Origin: CAMDWQ01 sp964497635
GTDB lineage: Bacteria > Omnitrophota > Gorgyraeia > 2-02-FULL-51-18
DNA length: 35,766 bases
Reading direction: 5' to 3'
NCBI GenBank assembly: GCA_964497635.1
Contig: CAZCDB010000007.1
Location: 1 to 35,766, forward strand
The first letter of the stretch is position 1, and each line of letters starts with the position of its first letter. Position numbers and translations under genes: made by a program. The notes under the pieces are model-generated. The model worked only from the letters and a program-made list of their open reading frames with translations, did not search any database and was not told where the DNA came from. Below, piece by piece: positions 8,165-16,352 of this stretch.

Positions 8165-10065
8165 GACTTCGAAAACGCCTCCCGATCCAAAAAATTTTGG
8201 TGGTGACGCTCTCCAACCTAGGAGACGCGGTGTTGACGCTTCCCGTTTTTTCTTTGCTCAAAGAAACATATCCGAAGGCTCAGTTGGATGTGGTGGTGGG
8301 ATCTGCTTCGGCCATGGTTTTCCAGGGGGACGAGCGGATTCAAAAAATTTTAATTTACGATAAAAAAATTTCTTTTCAGGAGAAGTTAAAATTTTTAGGA
8401 GCAATTCGCGGGGAAAAATACGATCTGATCATTGATCTGCGACGTTCTTTTTTTGGTCTTTTGGGAGGGGCACGCTATCACAATTCTTACTTTACGCCTT
8501 TGCCGGGATCCCGATCTCACCGGGTGCTTAGACATTTATACGCATTGCGGGGAATTTTACCGCTACATCATGCGAAGTCTTTTTTGCTTGGGCAAAATCT
8601 TTTGGAGGCGTCGTCTTTGTATTCCTTTGTCCGAGAAGTCGACGAGGCCGGACGACGGCTGGTGGTGGTGGCGCCGGGCTCCAAGAGCGATCTTAAGAAA
8701 TGGCCGATCGAATACTATGCACAACTTCTGGACCGGCTGACACTCGAGGAGCGGTGTCAGATTGTCTTGGTGGGAGCCCCCGCTGAGCTTGAGGATGCTC
8801 AAAAACTCCTGGGGCTCATGCGTTCAAAACCCGAAAATCTTGTGGGGAAGACTTCTTGGACTGAGCTGGTGGCTCTGATGAAACGAGCCGATCTTGTGAT
8901 CACCAATGACAGCGCACCTCTGCACATTGCGGATTCGCTTCGACGCCCGGTGCTGGCGATTTTTGGACCGACGGACCCTCGCAAATATGGCCCGCGTTAC
9001 CGGCACAGTGTGGTGGCCTCTCGTTTGCTGTTCTGCTCGCCCTGCGAAAAAGCCCAGTGCCGCTATCAGCACGAATGCATGACAGAGCTTGGGGTCGAAG
9101 AGGTTTATGCCAAAGCCAAAAATATTTTAAATGATGCGATTGATATCAGAAACATCAAGATTTTGGTGGTGCGTCTGGACCGGATTGGCGATGTGACTTT
9201 GTCATTGCCGGCGATTCAGGCGATCCGAGATCGTTTTCCCAACGCTTCCATTTCAGTTGTGACGCGTCCGGCGACGGCGGCGCTGGTGGAGGGGCATCCG
9301 GCGGTCGATAACGTCTTGCCTTATAGATACGAAAGGAAGGGAAGGCATTCTGGGGTCTTGGGTAGCTTCCGATTTATTTACGAAGTGATCCGGCAAAAGT
9401 TTGATGTGGTTTTTATTTTAAATCCAAGTCTGCGTTCTTATTTAGTTCCATTTTTTGCGGGGATCCCATATCGCGTTGGTTTTAAGACTAAATACCCAGG
9501 GCTTTTAACGCACGCCATCGAGGACCGGCGTCACGAAGGAGCACGCCATGAGGCTGAGTATACGCTGGATGTAGTTCGTGCTTTTGGGGTGGATGCTGAC
9601 CGAGCGGATTCTTATGAAGGGACGCTGGGGCATTTTCGAGTTCAAAAGGACCCGGCAAAATCCAAAAAGATCATTGCATTGCATGCCGGCGCTAGCTGTC
9701 CCTCCAAACGCTGGCCGGTAGAAAATTTTGCGGCCCTTGGACAAAAAATATTAGCCGCGGATCCTGAGGTGACTCTGGCCGTGATTGGTGGCAAGGAAGA
9801 AAAAGAGATGGGGCAGAGGCTGACAGGTTTGCTTGGGTCCCGGGCGCAGGATTTGACGGATCAATTTTCTCTAAAAGAGCTAGCCGGTTTCCTAAGTCAG
9901 TGTGAACTGCTCATCTCCAACGACTCCGGCCCGGTGCATGTGGCTGCTGCTGTGGGAACCCGAACGCTGACAATTTTTGGAAGAAGCCTCCCCGGTCTTG
10001 GCATCACCCGCTGGAGAGCCCTAGGCCGCGGCCACACCGTCCTCCAAAAAGACGTCGGCTGTGCC
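8161..10065 (+). CDS. Tandem GT9-GT9 heptosyltransferase, 3' end lost in assembly gap
   Basis: At least 635 codons with two GT9 domains. Domain A (about 1-325) has LSNLGDAVLTLP, APGSKSDLKKWP, TNDSAPLHIA and FGPTDPRKYGP, plus the cysteine motif CSPC-CEKAQC-type near the end. Domain B (from about 330) has RLDRIGDVTLSLP, HAGASCPSKRWP and SNDSGPVHVAA. It stops at the residues DVGCA, exactly where the domain's own cysteine motif should follow, because 100 N begin. The start is taken as TTG 8161, which overlaps the upstream stop (TTGA) and follows GGAGG at 8152-8156; an ATG at 8098 would lie inside the previous gene. The protein may carry out two consecutive heptose additions. Only a few dozen residues are likely missing. 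Confidence 0.85.
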
Positions 10066-10165
10066 NNNNNNNNNNNNNNNNNNNNNNNNNNNNNNNNNNN
10101 NNNNNNNNNNNNNNNNNNNNNNNNNNNNNNNNNNNNNNNNNNNNNNNNNNNNNNNNNNNNNNNNN
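10066..10165. other. Assembly gap (100 N)
   Basis: Exactly 100 undetermined bases, the conventional placeholder for a scaffold gap of unknown size. It interrupts the second GT9 domain of the preceding gene. The bases on its right side form a hairpin-rich GC-rich sequence, which could be the reason assembly broke. The real distance, and whether other genes lie within it, are unknown. Confidence 0.99.
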
Positions 10166-10311
10166 GGCCGACTGTTCGTACAGTCGGCACTTCGCTTCGG
10201 CCTTGACGGCCTTTGCGTCGACGCTGCGGTTTCCCGTCGCATCCTTGAGCCCGTCCTTCGGCGGGCCTGCGGGTCGACGGGATCCCTCCTCCGCGCCACC
10301 TACCGTGAACC
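10166..10311. repeat. GC-rich palindromic element abutting the gap
   Basis: No credible gene is present. The stretch is clearly richer in G and C than its neighbours and is packed with inverted repeats: a perfect 9-bp stem with a 4-base loop (10167-10175/10180-10188), a 10-base palindrome GCGTCGACGC (10215-10224), and an 8-bp stem (10232-10239/10275-10282) enclosing a 7-bp stem with a CTTC loop (10249-10255/10260-10266). This resembles an intergenic REP/MITE-like repeat or structured RNA, but its copy number cannot be tested here and its left end is lost in the gap. Confidence 0.5.
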
Positions 10312-10352
10312 TTGAGCTGTTTTTCATGGATTTAATGCTGAGCTATAAAAAT

Positions 10353-10361
10353 TGGTACAAT
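10353..10361 (+). promoter_or_regulatory. Possible extended -10 promoter for the HEAT-repeat gene
   Basis: TG-G-TACAAT at 10353-10361 fits an extended -10 element. The -35 region is poor: TTAATG (10332-10337) or TTTAAT (10331-10336) matches only three of six consensus bases. It would give a leader of about 125 bases before the ATG at 10494. The leader contains an inverted repeat TCAGGC/GCCTGA (10374-10379/10389-10394). The rest of 10395-10493 shows no further signal apart from the gene's own ribosome binding site. Confidence 0.4.
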
Positions 10362-10493
10362 GGTCACAGAGGATCAGGCGATTGAATAGCCTGACGCGCA
10401 TCACTGAAACGGGGCTCGTTAAATTTACGCTTAAATATTTTCACAATGTCAAAAGTCAAGGACTGACACCAAAGGCACTAGGGGAGATCGCAA

Positions 10494-12134
10494 ATGAAAA
10501 CTCAATACACATTTAAGCTACTGAATAGATCGTGGATCTACGCGATGTTCTTTTTTACTATTTCTCCGTGTTTTGCACAGTCTTTGGCGGATTATAACCC
10601 TCAGAAGGTTTCTGAGGAAATAACGTATCCTTCAGAGGTTCCCGGTCTTATCAACGATCTAAAGAGCCCCAAGAAGCAAATTCGTATAATGGCGATCCAG
10701 AGCTTGTCTAGAGTAGAGCCCAAAGAGGCTGTTTTGCCGGCTGTTCCGGCTCTGACGGAAATTCTCAAAGGAGATGATGACGAGCTCCGGTTAGAAGCGC
10801 TTAATGCTGTTCGAGAGATCGGACCTGTGGCGAAAGAGACGGTACCTGAGATTCTTTCGCTGTTAATGGGTAAGGACGGCTCTATTCGCGGTGCAGCTGT
10901 TTCCGCGCTGGGCGGTATTCATTTAGGAACGCCGGATGTGATCGCAAGTTTGATCGGGTTAGCTCATGATAAAGACTCGTGGATTCGTGAGGAAGCTGTG
11001 AAAGCTCTCGTGAGAATGAGCAAGGAATCTTTCCCTGTACTTGCTCAAGCTTTGCGCAGTGGAGATGATGAAATTCGGACGTTGGCAGCTGATGCTTTAG
11101 GGAAAATGGGTCAAGAGGCGATTCCTCTCCTTCTTGAGACATTAAAAGATAAAAATAGCCGGATACGGCTTTCTGCCGCTCAAGGCATTGCGGAGAGTCA
11201 TTTAGATGCGCCGGAGATCCGATCGGCGCTCATTCAAGCTGCAGCGGATACGGACCTTCGTGTTCGTAAAGCCATTGTGGAGACGTTGGCGGTTCTTCAG
11301 CCCGCAACCTCAGAACAAATCTCTGTTTTAGTGGGGATCTTGGATGATCAGGATTGGGAAGTTAGACGGGTAGCTCAAAATGGATTGGTGAATATAGGCC
11401 CTCCGGCTCTTCCCGCATTACAGGAAGGGCTCAAAAATGAAGATTGGAAGTTTCGCGTCGGGATCGTCGAGATTCTTAAACAGATCGGACCCGAAGCAAT
11501 TCCTGTTCTTTTAATCGCTCTTCAGGATAAAAATAAAGATGTGCGGCTGCCGACATCTGCCTTCTTAGGAGAAATACATCCTGCAACAAAGGAAATGGTT
11601 GACGCTTATATCGTTGCTTTGAAAGATGAAGATTCGAATATTCGTCAGAATGTGATCATAGGTCTTTCTGAAGCTGGTCCTCTGGCTGAACCTGCTATTC
11701 CCGCCCTTATCGAAGCCATGAGGGGAGTGGATTTTCGCGCTCAAAAGGGGGAAGGTGATAATGTAACAATGGGCGAGTATTACTGGGGACCTGTCAGGGC
11801 CCTGGTCCAGATCGGCCCGGCATCCCTCCCGGCTCTTTTTCAGGCTCTCAAGGATGAAAATCCAAATAGTCGTGCAGGTTCGGTGATCGCCCTGGGAAAA
11901 ATGGGCCCGCTCGCGGATGAAAAAATTATCCCCGCGTTGGTAATAGCACTAAAAGACCCGAGTGAGATTGTCCGGTTTAGGGCCGCTTATGCGATTGGAG
12001 ATATAGGCCCTCCAGCTGAGAAAGCAGTTCCTACGCTCATTCAGACACTTCAAGATACAGACCCTGAAGTGAAAAGAATAGCTGCTCGCGCTCTCAAAAA
12101 GATCGGGACCCCTATAGCGCCCCCACAAAACTAG
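10494..12134 (+). CDS. Exported HEAT-repeat protein
   Basis: A 546 aa protein with an N-terminal signal peptide (hydrophobic core about 12-25, likely cleavage after CFA or CFAQ near 27-29) followed almost entirely by about 15 HEAT/PBS-lyase-type helical repeats of some 36-40 residues. Each repeat shows a pattern such as IPALIEAL-x-D-xxxxVRxxAAxALGxIGP. Such repeats form a curved protein-binding solenoid; no catalytic motif is visible. AGGGGAG-like sequence lies about 6 bases before the ATG. It is followed after 10 bases by the DUF3108 gene, suggesting co-transcription and a shared envelope role. The name phycobilisome lyase often attached to such repeats would be misleading here. Function unknown. 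Confidence 0.85.
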   Translation: MKTQYTFKLLNRSWIYAMFFFTISPCFAQSLADYNPQKVSEEITYPSEVPGLINDLKSPKKQIRIMAIQSLSRVEPKEAVLPAVPALTEILKGDDDELRLEALNAVREIGPVAKETVPEILSLLMGKDGSIRGAAVSALGGIHLGTPDVIASLIGLAHDKDSWIREEAVKALVRMSKESFPVLAQALRSGDDEIRTLAADALGKMGQEAIPLLLETLKDKNSRIRLSAAQGIAESHLDAPEIRSALIQAAADTDLRVRKAIVETLAVLQPATSEQISVLVGILDDQDWEVRRVAQNGLVNIGPPALPALQEGLKNEDWKFRVGIVEILKQIGPEAIPVLLIALQDKNKDVRLPTSAFLGEIHPATKEMVDAYIVALKDEDSNIRQNVIIGLSEAGPLAEPAIPALIEAMRGVDFRAQKGEGDNVTMGEYYWGPVRALVQIGPASLPALFQALKDENPNSRAGSVIALGKMGPLADEKIIPALVIALKDPSEIVRFRAAYAIGDIGPPAEKAVPTLIQTLQDTDPEVKRIAARALKKIGTPIAPPQN

Positions 12135-12144
12135 ACCAAATTTA

Positions 12145-12939
12145 ATGAGAAAATTTATTTTGGTTTTAACGGGTGTTGTTTTCTTTGCTTCATCCGTGAT
12201 GGCAGCCACAAACAACTTTTCAATGAAAAAGGAAAAAGTTGCCGCTGTTGAGATCCAAAAGCCGCTAACTAATTTTACTGTGGGGGAGAGGCTTCGCTTT
12301 GATGTGTCTTGGATGGGGGCGCATGTGGGGTTTGGGGAGATCCACATTCTAGAGAAAGTCGAGCTTCGTGGGAGAGCGGCGTATCACGTGGTGGCGGTGG
12401 CCGAGACTAATGAGTTTTTGTCCAAAATTTATCCGGTGCGGGATGAGCTTCATAGTTGGATTGATGTCCAGACCTTTCATTCGCTGAAGTTTAGGAAAAT
12501 TTTGAGTGAGGGGCGTTATCGGGCGGATGAGGAGACCGAGTTTTTCCCGGAAGCAAAGAAAGCGGTTTATTTTTCTCATAAAAACAAGACCCGTAAAGAA
12601 TTTGCCATTCCCGGGAATGTTCATGATGTGGTGAGTGCTTTTTATTGGTTTCGTCTGCAAGAGGCGAGGGTGGGGCAAGGTGTTCACGCTCAAGTCAGCA
12701 GTGAAGAAAAAACCTGGGATCTAGATGTGCAGGTTTTAAGTGCCCAGATCAAAGAGATTCGCTCCCTAGGATCTCTGGCCACTTTTTGCGTGGAACCCAA
12801 AACCAAGCTCAAAGGCGTATTTTATAGCCGTGGGCGAGTTTGGGTCTATTTCACCGCCGACTCTCGAAGAACCCCTGTCTGGATCCAATTCAAGACTCCT
12901 TTTGGCCCTGTGAACGGAGTTCTTTCCAAGACTCGTTGA
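12145..12939 (+). CDS. DUF3108 envelope protein
   Basis: A 264 aa protein with a clear signal peptide (MRKF, hydrophobic stretch to about 17, cleavage likely after VMA at 20). The mature part begins with FTVGERLRFDVSWMGAHVG, the typical opening of DUF3108 proteins, and is rich in alternating beta-strand patterns. It ends with VWIQFKTPFGPVNGVL, another family trait. DUF3108 proteins are periplasmic or outer-membrane associated in diderms but have no established activity. It lies 10 bases after the HEAT-repeat gene and directly before the heptose kinase/Kdo operon, so a link to outer membrane biogenesis is plausible by position only. The promoter of the next operon overlaps its stop codon. Confidence 0.8.
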   Translation: MRKFILVLTGVVFFASSVMAATNNFSMKKEKVAAVEIQKPLTNFTVGERLRFDVSWMGAHVGFGEIHILEKVELRGRAAYHVVAVAETNEFLSKIYPVRDELHSWIDVQTFHSLKFRKILSEGRYRADEETEFFPEAKKAVYFSHKNKTRKEFAIPGNVHDVVSAFYWFRLQEARVGQGVHAQVSSEEKTWDLDVQVLSAQIKEIRSLGSLATFCVEPKTKLKGVFYSRGRVWVYFTADSRRTPVWIQFKTPFGPVNGVLSKTR

Positions 12940-12965
12940 CACCCCTAAACAGCGGGTGTTAAAAT
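12936..12965 (+). promoter_or_regulatory. Sigma70-like promoter of the heptose kinase/Kdo operon
   Basis: TTGACA (12936-12941), an 18-base spacer, then TAAAAT (12960-12965) preceded by TG at 12957-12958, giving an extended -10. The -35 overlaps the DUF3108 stop codon. An inverted repeat ACACCC/GGGTGT (12939-12944/12954-12959) spans the spacer and may be an operator or a weak hairpin. Transcription would start near 12972, leaving a 5' UTR of only about 18 bases before the ATG at 12990. Confidence 0.65.
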
Positions 12966-12970
12966 CACAA

Positions 12971-12985
12971 GTCTTCACAGAAGAC
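12971..12985 (+). promoter_or_regulatory. Small hairpin over the hldE-like ribosome binding site
   Basis: GTCTTC-ACA-GAAGAC is a perfect 6-bp stem with a 3-base loop, five bases before the ATG at 12990. The only Shine-Dalgarno-like bases (AGAAGA, 12979-12984) lie in the loop and right arm, so folding would hide them. With the predicted transcription start near 12972 the hairpin would sit at the extreme 5' end of the mRNA. Confidence 0.4.
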
Positions 12986-12989
12986 CTTT

Positions 12990-13988
12990 ATGCTCAAAAA
13001 AGATTTTAATCACATTCAACGGCTTATTTCTCATTTTGACCGCGCTCGCGTGCTGGTCGTGGGAGACTTGATCCTCGATGAGTTTATCTGGGGGAAAGTC
13101 TCGCGCATTTCTCCCGAAGCGCCAGTGCCGGTGGTTTGGGTGGAGCGTGAGAACTTCATGCCGGGTGGAGCTTCCAACGTGGCCAATAATATCCGCGCTT
13201 TGGGGGGTCAGGTGTTTTTGGCGGGAGTGGTTGGTGGGGATTCCCGCGGGGATATCTTGCAGCAGCTTCTTTTGAAGAAGGGCGTTAACTGCGACGGAAT
13301 TTTTGTTGATAAAGAAAGACCCACGACACAAAAAACGCGGGTGATTGCCCATCACCAGCAGGTGGTGCGTGTGGATCGTGAAGTGGTTAAGCCGGTGGCA
13401 GAAGAGACGCTTGAGCAAATCGTCAATTTTATCCGCAAGCAGATCAAAAATATTGATGCTTTGATCATCGAGGATTATGGCAAGGGCGTGATTGTCCCGG
13501 GGCTTGTGCGCGAGATTGTCAAAGTTGCTCGCAAACATAAAAAAATCATTACTGTCGATCCCAAAGAAACTCATTTTTCTTATTATCGCGGAGTGACAAC
13601 GCTCACGCCCAATCATCATGAGGCGGCGGCGATGGTGGGTTTTAAAATTAAAGACGACGCCAGTCTCGAGCGTGCCGGACAAAAGATGGTGCAAAAATTA
13701 AAATGTGAAACAGCTCTCATCACTTTGGGTGAGAACGGTATGGCGATTTTTCAAGAAGGTAAGAAAATGATTAAGATTCCCACCGTGGCGCAGGAAGTGT
13801 TTGACGTGTCCGGTGCGGGGGATACCGTGATTAGTACGTACACACTGGCGCGTGCGGCGGGAGCCAATGCTATCGAAGCAGCGCACATTTCCAATGTGGC
13901 GGCCGGGATTGTGGTCGGAAAACTAGGTGTGGCCGTCACCAATACCACCGAGCTAACCCAAAGAATTCAAAAGGAGCTTAGCAAATAG
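12990..13988 (+). CDS. rfaE1: D-glycero-beta-D-manno-heptose-7-phosphate kinase (RfaE/HldE N-domain type)
   Basis: A 332 aa PfkB-family sugar kinase that should phosphorylate heptose 7-phosphate at C1 in ADP-heptose synthesis. It shows VVGDLILDEFIWG at the N-terminus, RISPEAPVPVV, the PGGASNVANN substrate loop, and DVSGAGDT at 272-279 with catalytic Asp278. Length and sequence match the kinase half of E. coli HldE; the adenylyltransferase half is absent, so a separate rfaE2/hldC must be elsewhere. It is the first gene after a good promoter and its stop shares one base with the GTG of kdsB. Its product supports the several heptosyltransferases upstream. Confidence 0.9.
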   Translation: MLKKDFNHIQRLISHFDRARVLVVGDLILDEFIWGKVSRISPEAPVPVVWVERENFMPGGASNVANNIRALGGQVFLAGVVGGDSRGDILQQLLLKKGVNCDGIFVDKERPTTQKTRVIAHHQQVVRVDREVVKPVAEETLEQIVNFIRKQIKNIDALIIEDYGKGVIVPGLVREIVKVARKHKKIITVDPKETHFSYYRGVTTLTPNHHEAAAMVGFKIKDDASLERAGQKMVQKLKCETALITLGENGMAIFQEGKKMIKIPTVAQEVFDVSGAGDTVISTYTLARAAGANAIEAAHISNVAAGIVVGKLGVAVTNTTELTQRIQKELSK

Positions 13989-14740
13989 TGGAAGCCGTTG
14001 GAGTCATCCCAGCCCGCTATGCCTCGACTCGTTTTGAGGGGAAGGTGATCAAAGACCTTTGCGGGAAGCCTGTGATTCAGCATGTCTACGAGCGGGCCAA
14101 AAAAGCCCGGATGCTGGATGATCTCATTATCGCCACGGATGATGATCGCATCGCCCGCGTGGTGGAAGAGTTTGGTGGGAAGTATGTCCTCACGTCCAAA
14201 TCCCATACAACAGGAACCGATCGTCTGGCCGAAGTGGTCAATGCGCTGGATGTTAAAATCATTGTCAATATTCAGGGAGATGAGCCACTCATCAACCCCA
14301 TGGTGATTGATGAGCTGGTACGGGCCATGCAAAAAGATTCTCAAGTTGCCATGGCGACGGTGGTGAAAAAAAGCCTATCGGAGGATGAGTTTAGAAGCCC
14401 GGATGTGGTGAAGGCAATTGTCGATGATGAGAACTTTGCTCTTTATTTTTCACGCTCACCGATCCCTTCACTTTTAAAGCCGGGGGCCGACGGAGCTTTT
14501 TTCTACAAGCATTTGGGAATTTACGCCTACAGCAAAGATTTTCTTTTTACTTTCAGGAAACTTCCGCCTTCTTATCTGGAAAAAGGAGAGAGGCTGGAGC
14601 AGCTGCGGGCGCTTGAAAATGGATACAAAATTAAAGTCATCGAAACTGATTTTGAAACGGTGGGTGTGGATACGCCGGCTGATCTTGAGTTGGCACGAAT
14701 GATTATGGAAAAAGCGATTGCCAAGGAGCAAAATGCCTAG
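13988..14740 (+). CDS. kdsB: CMP-Kdo synthetase (3-deoxy-manno-octulosonate cytidylyltransferase)
   Basis: KdsB activates Kdo with CTP to give CMP-Kdo, the substrate of WaaA. The 250 aa length is normal. Motifs are VIPARYASTRFEGK at the N-terminus (nucleotide-binding), QHVYERA, IATDDDRIA, VNIQGDEPLI and HLGIYAYSKDF. The GTG at 13988 shares a base with the upstream stop and follows AAGGAG (13971-13976) by 11 bases. It overlaps pyrG by 8 bases, which makes sense because PyrG makes the CTP it consumes. Confidence 0.95.
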   Translation: MEAVGVIPARYASTRFEGKVIKDLCGKPVIQHVYERAKKARMLDDLIIATDDDRIARVVEEFGGKYVLTSKSHTTGTDRLAEVVNALDVKIIVNIQGDEPLINPMVIDELVRAMQKDSQVAMATVVKKSLSEDEFRSPDVVKAIVDDENFALYFSRSPIPSLLKPGADGAFFYKHLGIYAYSKDFLFTFRKLPPSYLEKGERLEQLRALENGYKIKVIETDFETVGVDTPADLELARMIMEKAIAKEQNA

Positions 14741-16346
14741 ATATATTTTTATTACTGGGGGTGTGGTTTCAAGTCTTGGAAAAGGAATTGTGTCCGCGTC
14801 TGTAGGAAAGCTTTTGGAGGCGCGGGGTTTGAGAGTGCTTCTGATGAAATGCGACCCTTATCTGAACGTAGACCCAGGCACCATGAGTCCTTATCAGCAC
14901 GGCGAAGTTTATGTGACGGAGGACGGGGGCGAGACGGATCTGGATCTGGGACATTATGAGCGCTTCACCAGCATTGAGGTGACCAAGCTCAACAACATCA
15001 CCACGGGCAAGATCTATTATTCAGTGATCAGCAAAGAACGCCGCGGTGACTATTTGGGAGCCACGGTTCAGGTGGTGCCTCATGTTACCGATGAAATCAA
15101 GGCCGCCATTAAAGCGGTGTCACACAACAAATCTGTCGATGTGGTGCTTTGCGAGATCGGGGGAACGGTGGGTGATATCGAAAGCTTGCCATTCCTGGAA
15201 GCCATTCGTCAATTTCGTCAGGATGTCGGAAAAGACCATGCGCTCAACATCCACCTGACTTTAATCCCTTACATTCGCGTTGCCGATGAGATCAAAACGA
15301 AACCAACCCAACACAGCGTGGGGAAAATGCGCGAAATTGGTATCCAGCCGGATATTCTTATCTGCCGCACTGAGAAAAAACTCTCTAAAGACGTGCGTGA
15401 AAAAATCGCTCTTTTTTGTAATGTCGAGCCGGATCAAGTGATTCAAGGTCTGGACGTGCAGGATATTTACGAAGTGCCCCTGGCTTTAAAAGAAGAGGGT
15501 CTGGACTCAATCATCATCCGTCTTTTGAAGCTTAACTGTGAAAACGGTGATGAGAAGATGAAGACTTGGAAAACCAATGTCGTGGACCGCTCGATCAACC
15601 CCTCCAAATATGTGAAAATCGGGGTGGTGGGCAAGTATATTGAACATCAAGACGCTTACAAGTCCATCTACGAGGCGCTCAAACACGGTGGCATTTCCAA
15701 TGATACCAAGGTTGAGCTTAAAAAAATCGACTCCGAAGATATTCAGGGTCAGGGGGGCGAGAAGCATCTAAAAGACCTCAACGGGATTTTGGTGCCTGGC
15801 GGTTTTGGAGATCGCGGGATCGAAGGAAAAATCAAAGCGATCAAGTATGCGCGTGAAAACAAAGTTCCCTTTTTTGGAATTTGCCTTGGGATGCAGTGCG
15901 CGGTGATTGAGTTTGCCAGAAATGTTTGTGATTTGGGTCGCGCCAACTCAACAGAGTTTAATAAAACCACTCCGTTCCCCGTGATCAGTCTCCTGGCCGA
16001 GCAAAAACAGGTCAAAGACTTGGGCGGTACGATGCGCCTGGGCTCTTACCCTTGCACGATCAAAAAAGGAACCAAGACTTACAAGGCTTATGGTCGCGAG
16101 TCGATCCATGAGCGCCACCGCCATCGGTACGAGTTCAACAACAAATACAAGGTGAAGATGGAAACCAATGGTCTGATTATTTCTGGCTCAAGCCCCAATG
16201 GAAGACTGGTGGAAATCATTGAGCTTGCCGATCATCCTTGGTTTGTGGGTTGCCAGTTTCACCCAGAGTTTAAGTCCAAGCCGGACGAAGCTCATCCGCT
16301 CTTTAGGGATTTTGTCAAAGCCTCCCTTCAGAACAAAGTGGATTAA
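14733..16346 (+). CDS. pyrG: CTP synthase
   Basis: PyrG converts UTP to CTP with ATP and glutamine. The protein is 537 aa, close to the E. coli length. The N-terminal amidoligase domain shows GGVVSSLGKG, CDPYLNVDPGTMSP and ETDLDLGHYERF; the C-terminal glutaminase domain has FGICLGMQ with nucleophile Cys384 and the HPEFKSKP end motif. The ATG at 14733 is chosen over an upstream in-frame TTG (14718) because AAGGAG lies at 14723-14728. It sits between kdsB and kdsA, linking CTP supply to CMP-Kdo formation. Confidence 0.97.
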   Translation: MPRYIFITGGVVSSLGKGIVSASVGKLLEARGLRVLLMKCDPYLNVDPGTMSPYQHGEVYVTEDGGETDLDLGHYERFTSIEVTKLNNITTGKIYYSVISKERRGDYLGATVQVVPHVTDEIKAAIKAVSHNKSVDVVLCEIGGTVGDIESLPFLEAIRQFRQDVGKDHALNIHLTLIPYIRVADEIKTKPTQHSVGKMREIGIQPDILICRTEKKLSKDVREKIALFCNVEPDQVIQGLDVQDIYEVPLALKEEGLDSIIIRLLKLNCENGDEKMKTWKTNVVDRSINPSKYVKIGVVGKYIEHQDAYKSIYEALKHGGISNDTKVELKKIDSEDIQGQGGEKHLKDLNGILVPGGFGDRGIEGKIKAIKYARENKVPFFGICLGMQCAVIEFARNVCDLGRANSTEFNKTTPFPVISLLAEQKQVKDLGGTMRLGSYPCTIKKGTKTYKAYGRESIHERHRHRYEFNNKYKVKMETNGLIISGSSPNGRLVEIIELADHPWFVGCQFHPEFKSKPDEAHPLFRDFVKASLQNKVD

Positions 16347-16352
16347 AGTTTT

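Noticed and set aside
10271..10300. tRNA-like 3' end (CTCCTCCGCGCCACC after a GGTCGA-type stretch)
   Set aside because: No T-arm of five pairs, no anticodon arm and no matching acceptor strand upstream; the surrounding inverted repeats explain the sequence better.
10061..10315. Open frames running through the 100 N
   Set aside because: They exist only because N codons do not contain stops; the flanking right-hand part is palindromic, not coding-like.
12939..12959. ACACCC/GGGTGT inverted repeat as terminator of the DUF3108 gene
   Set aside because: Only six pairs with a nine-base loop and no T-run; it fits better as part of the promoter region.
12975..13694. Long antisense open frame (239 codons) opposite the heptose kinase
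   Set aside because: It lies wholly opposite a clear PfkB kinase gene, has no family-like motifs and reflects codon bias of the + strand gene.
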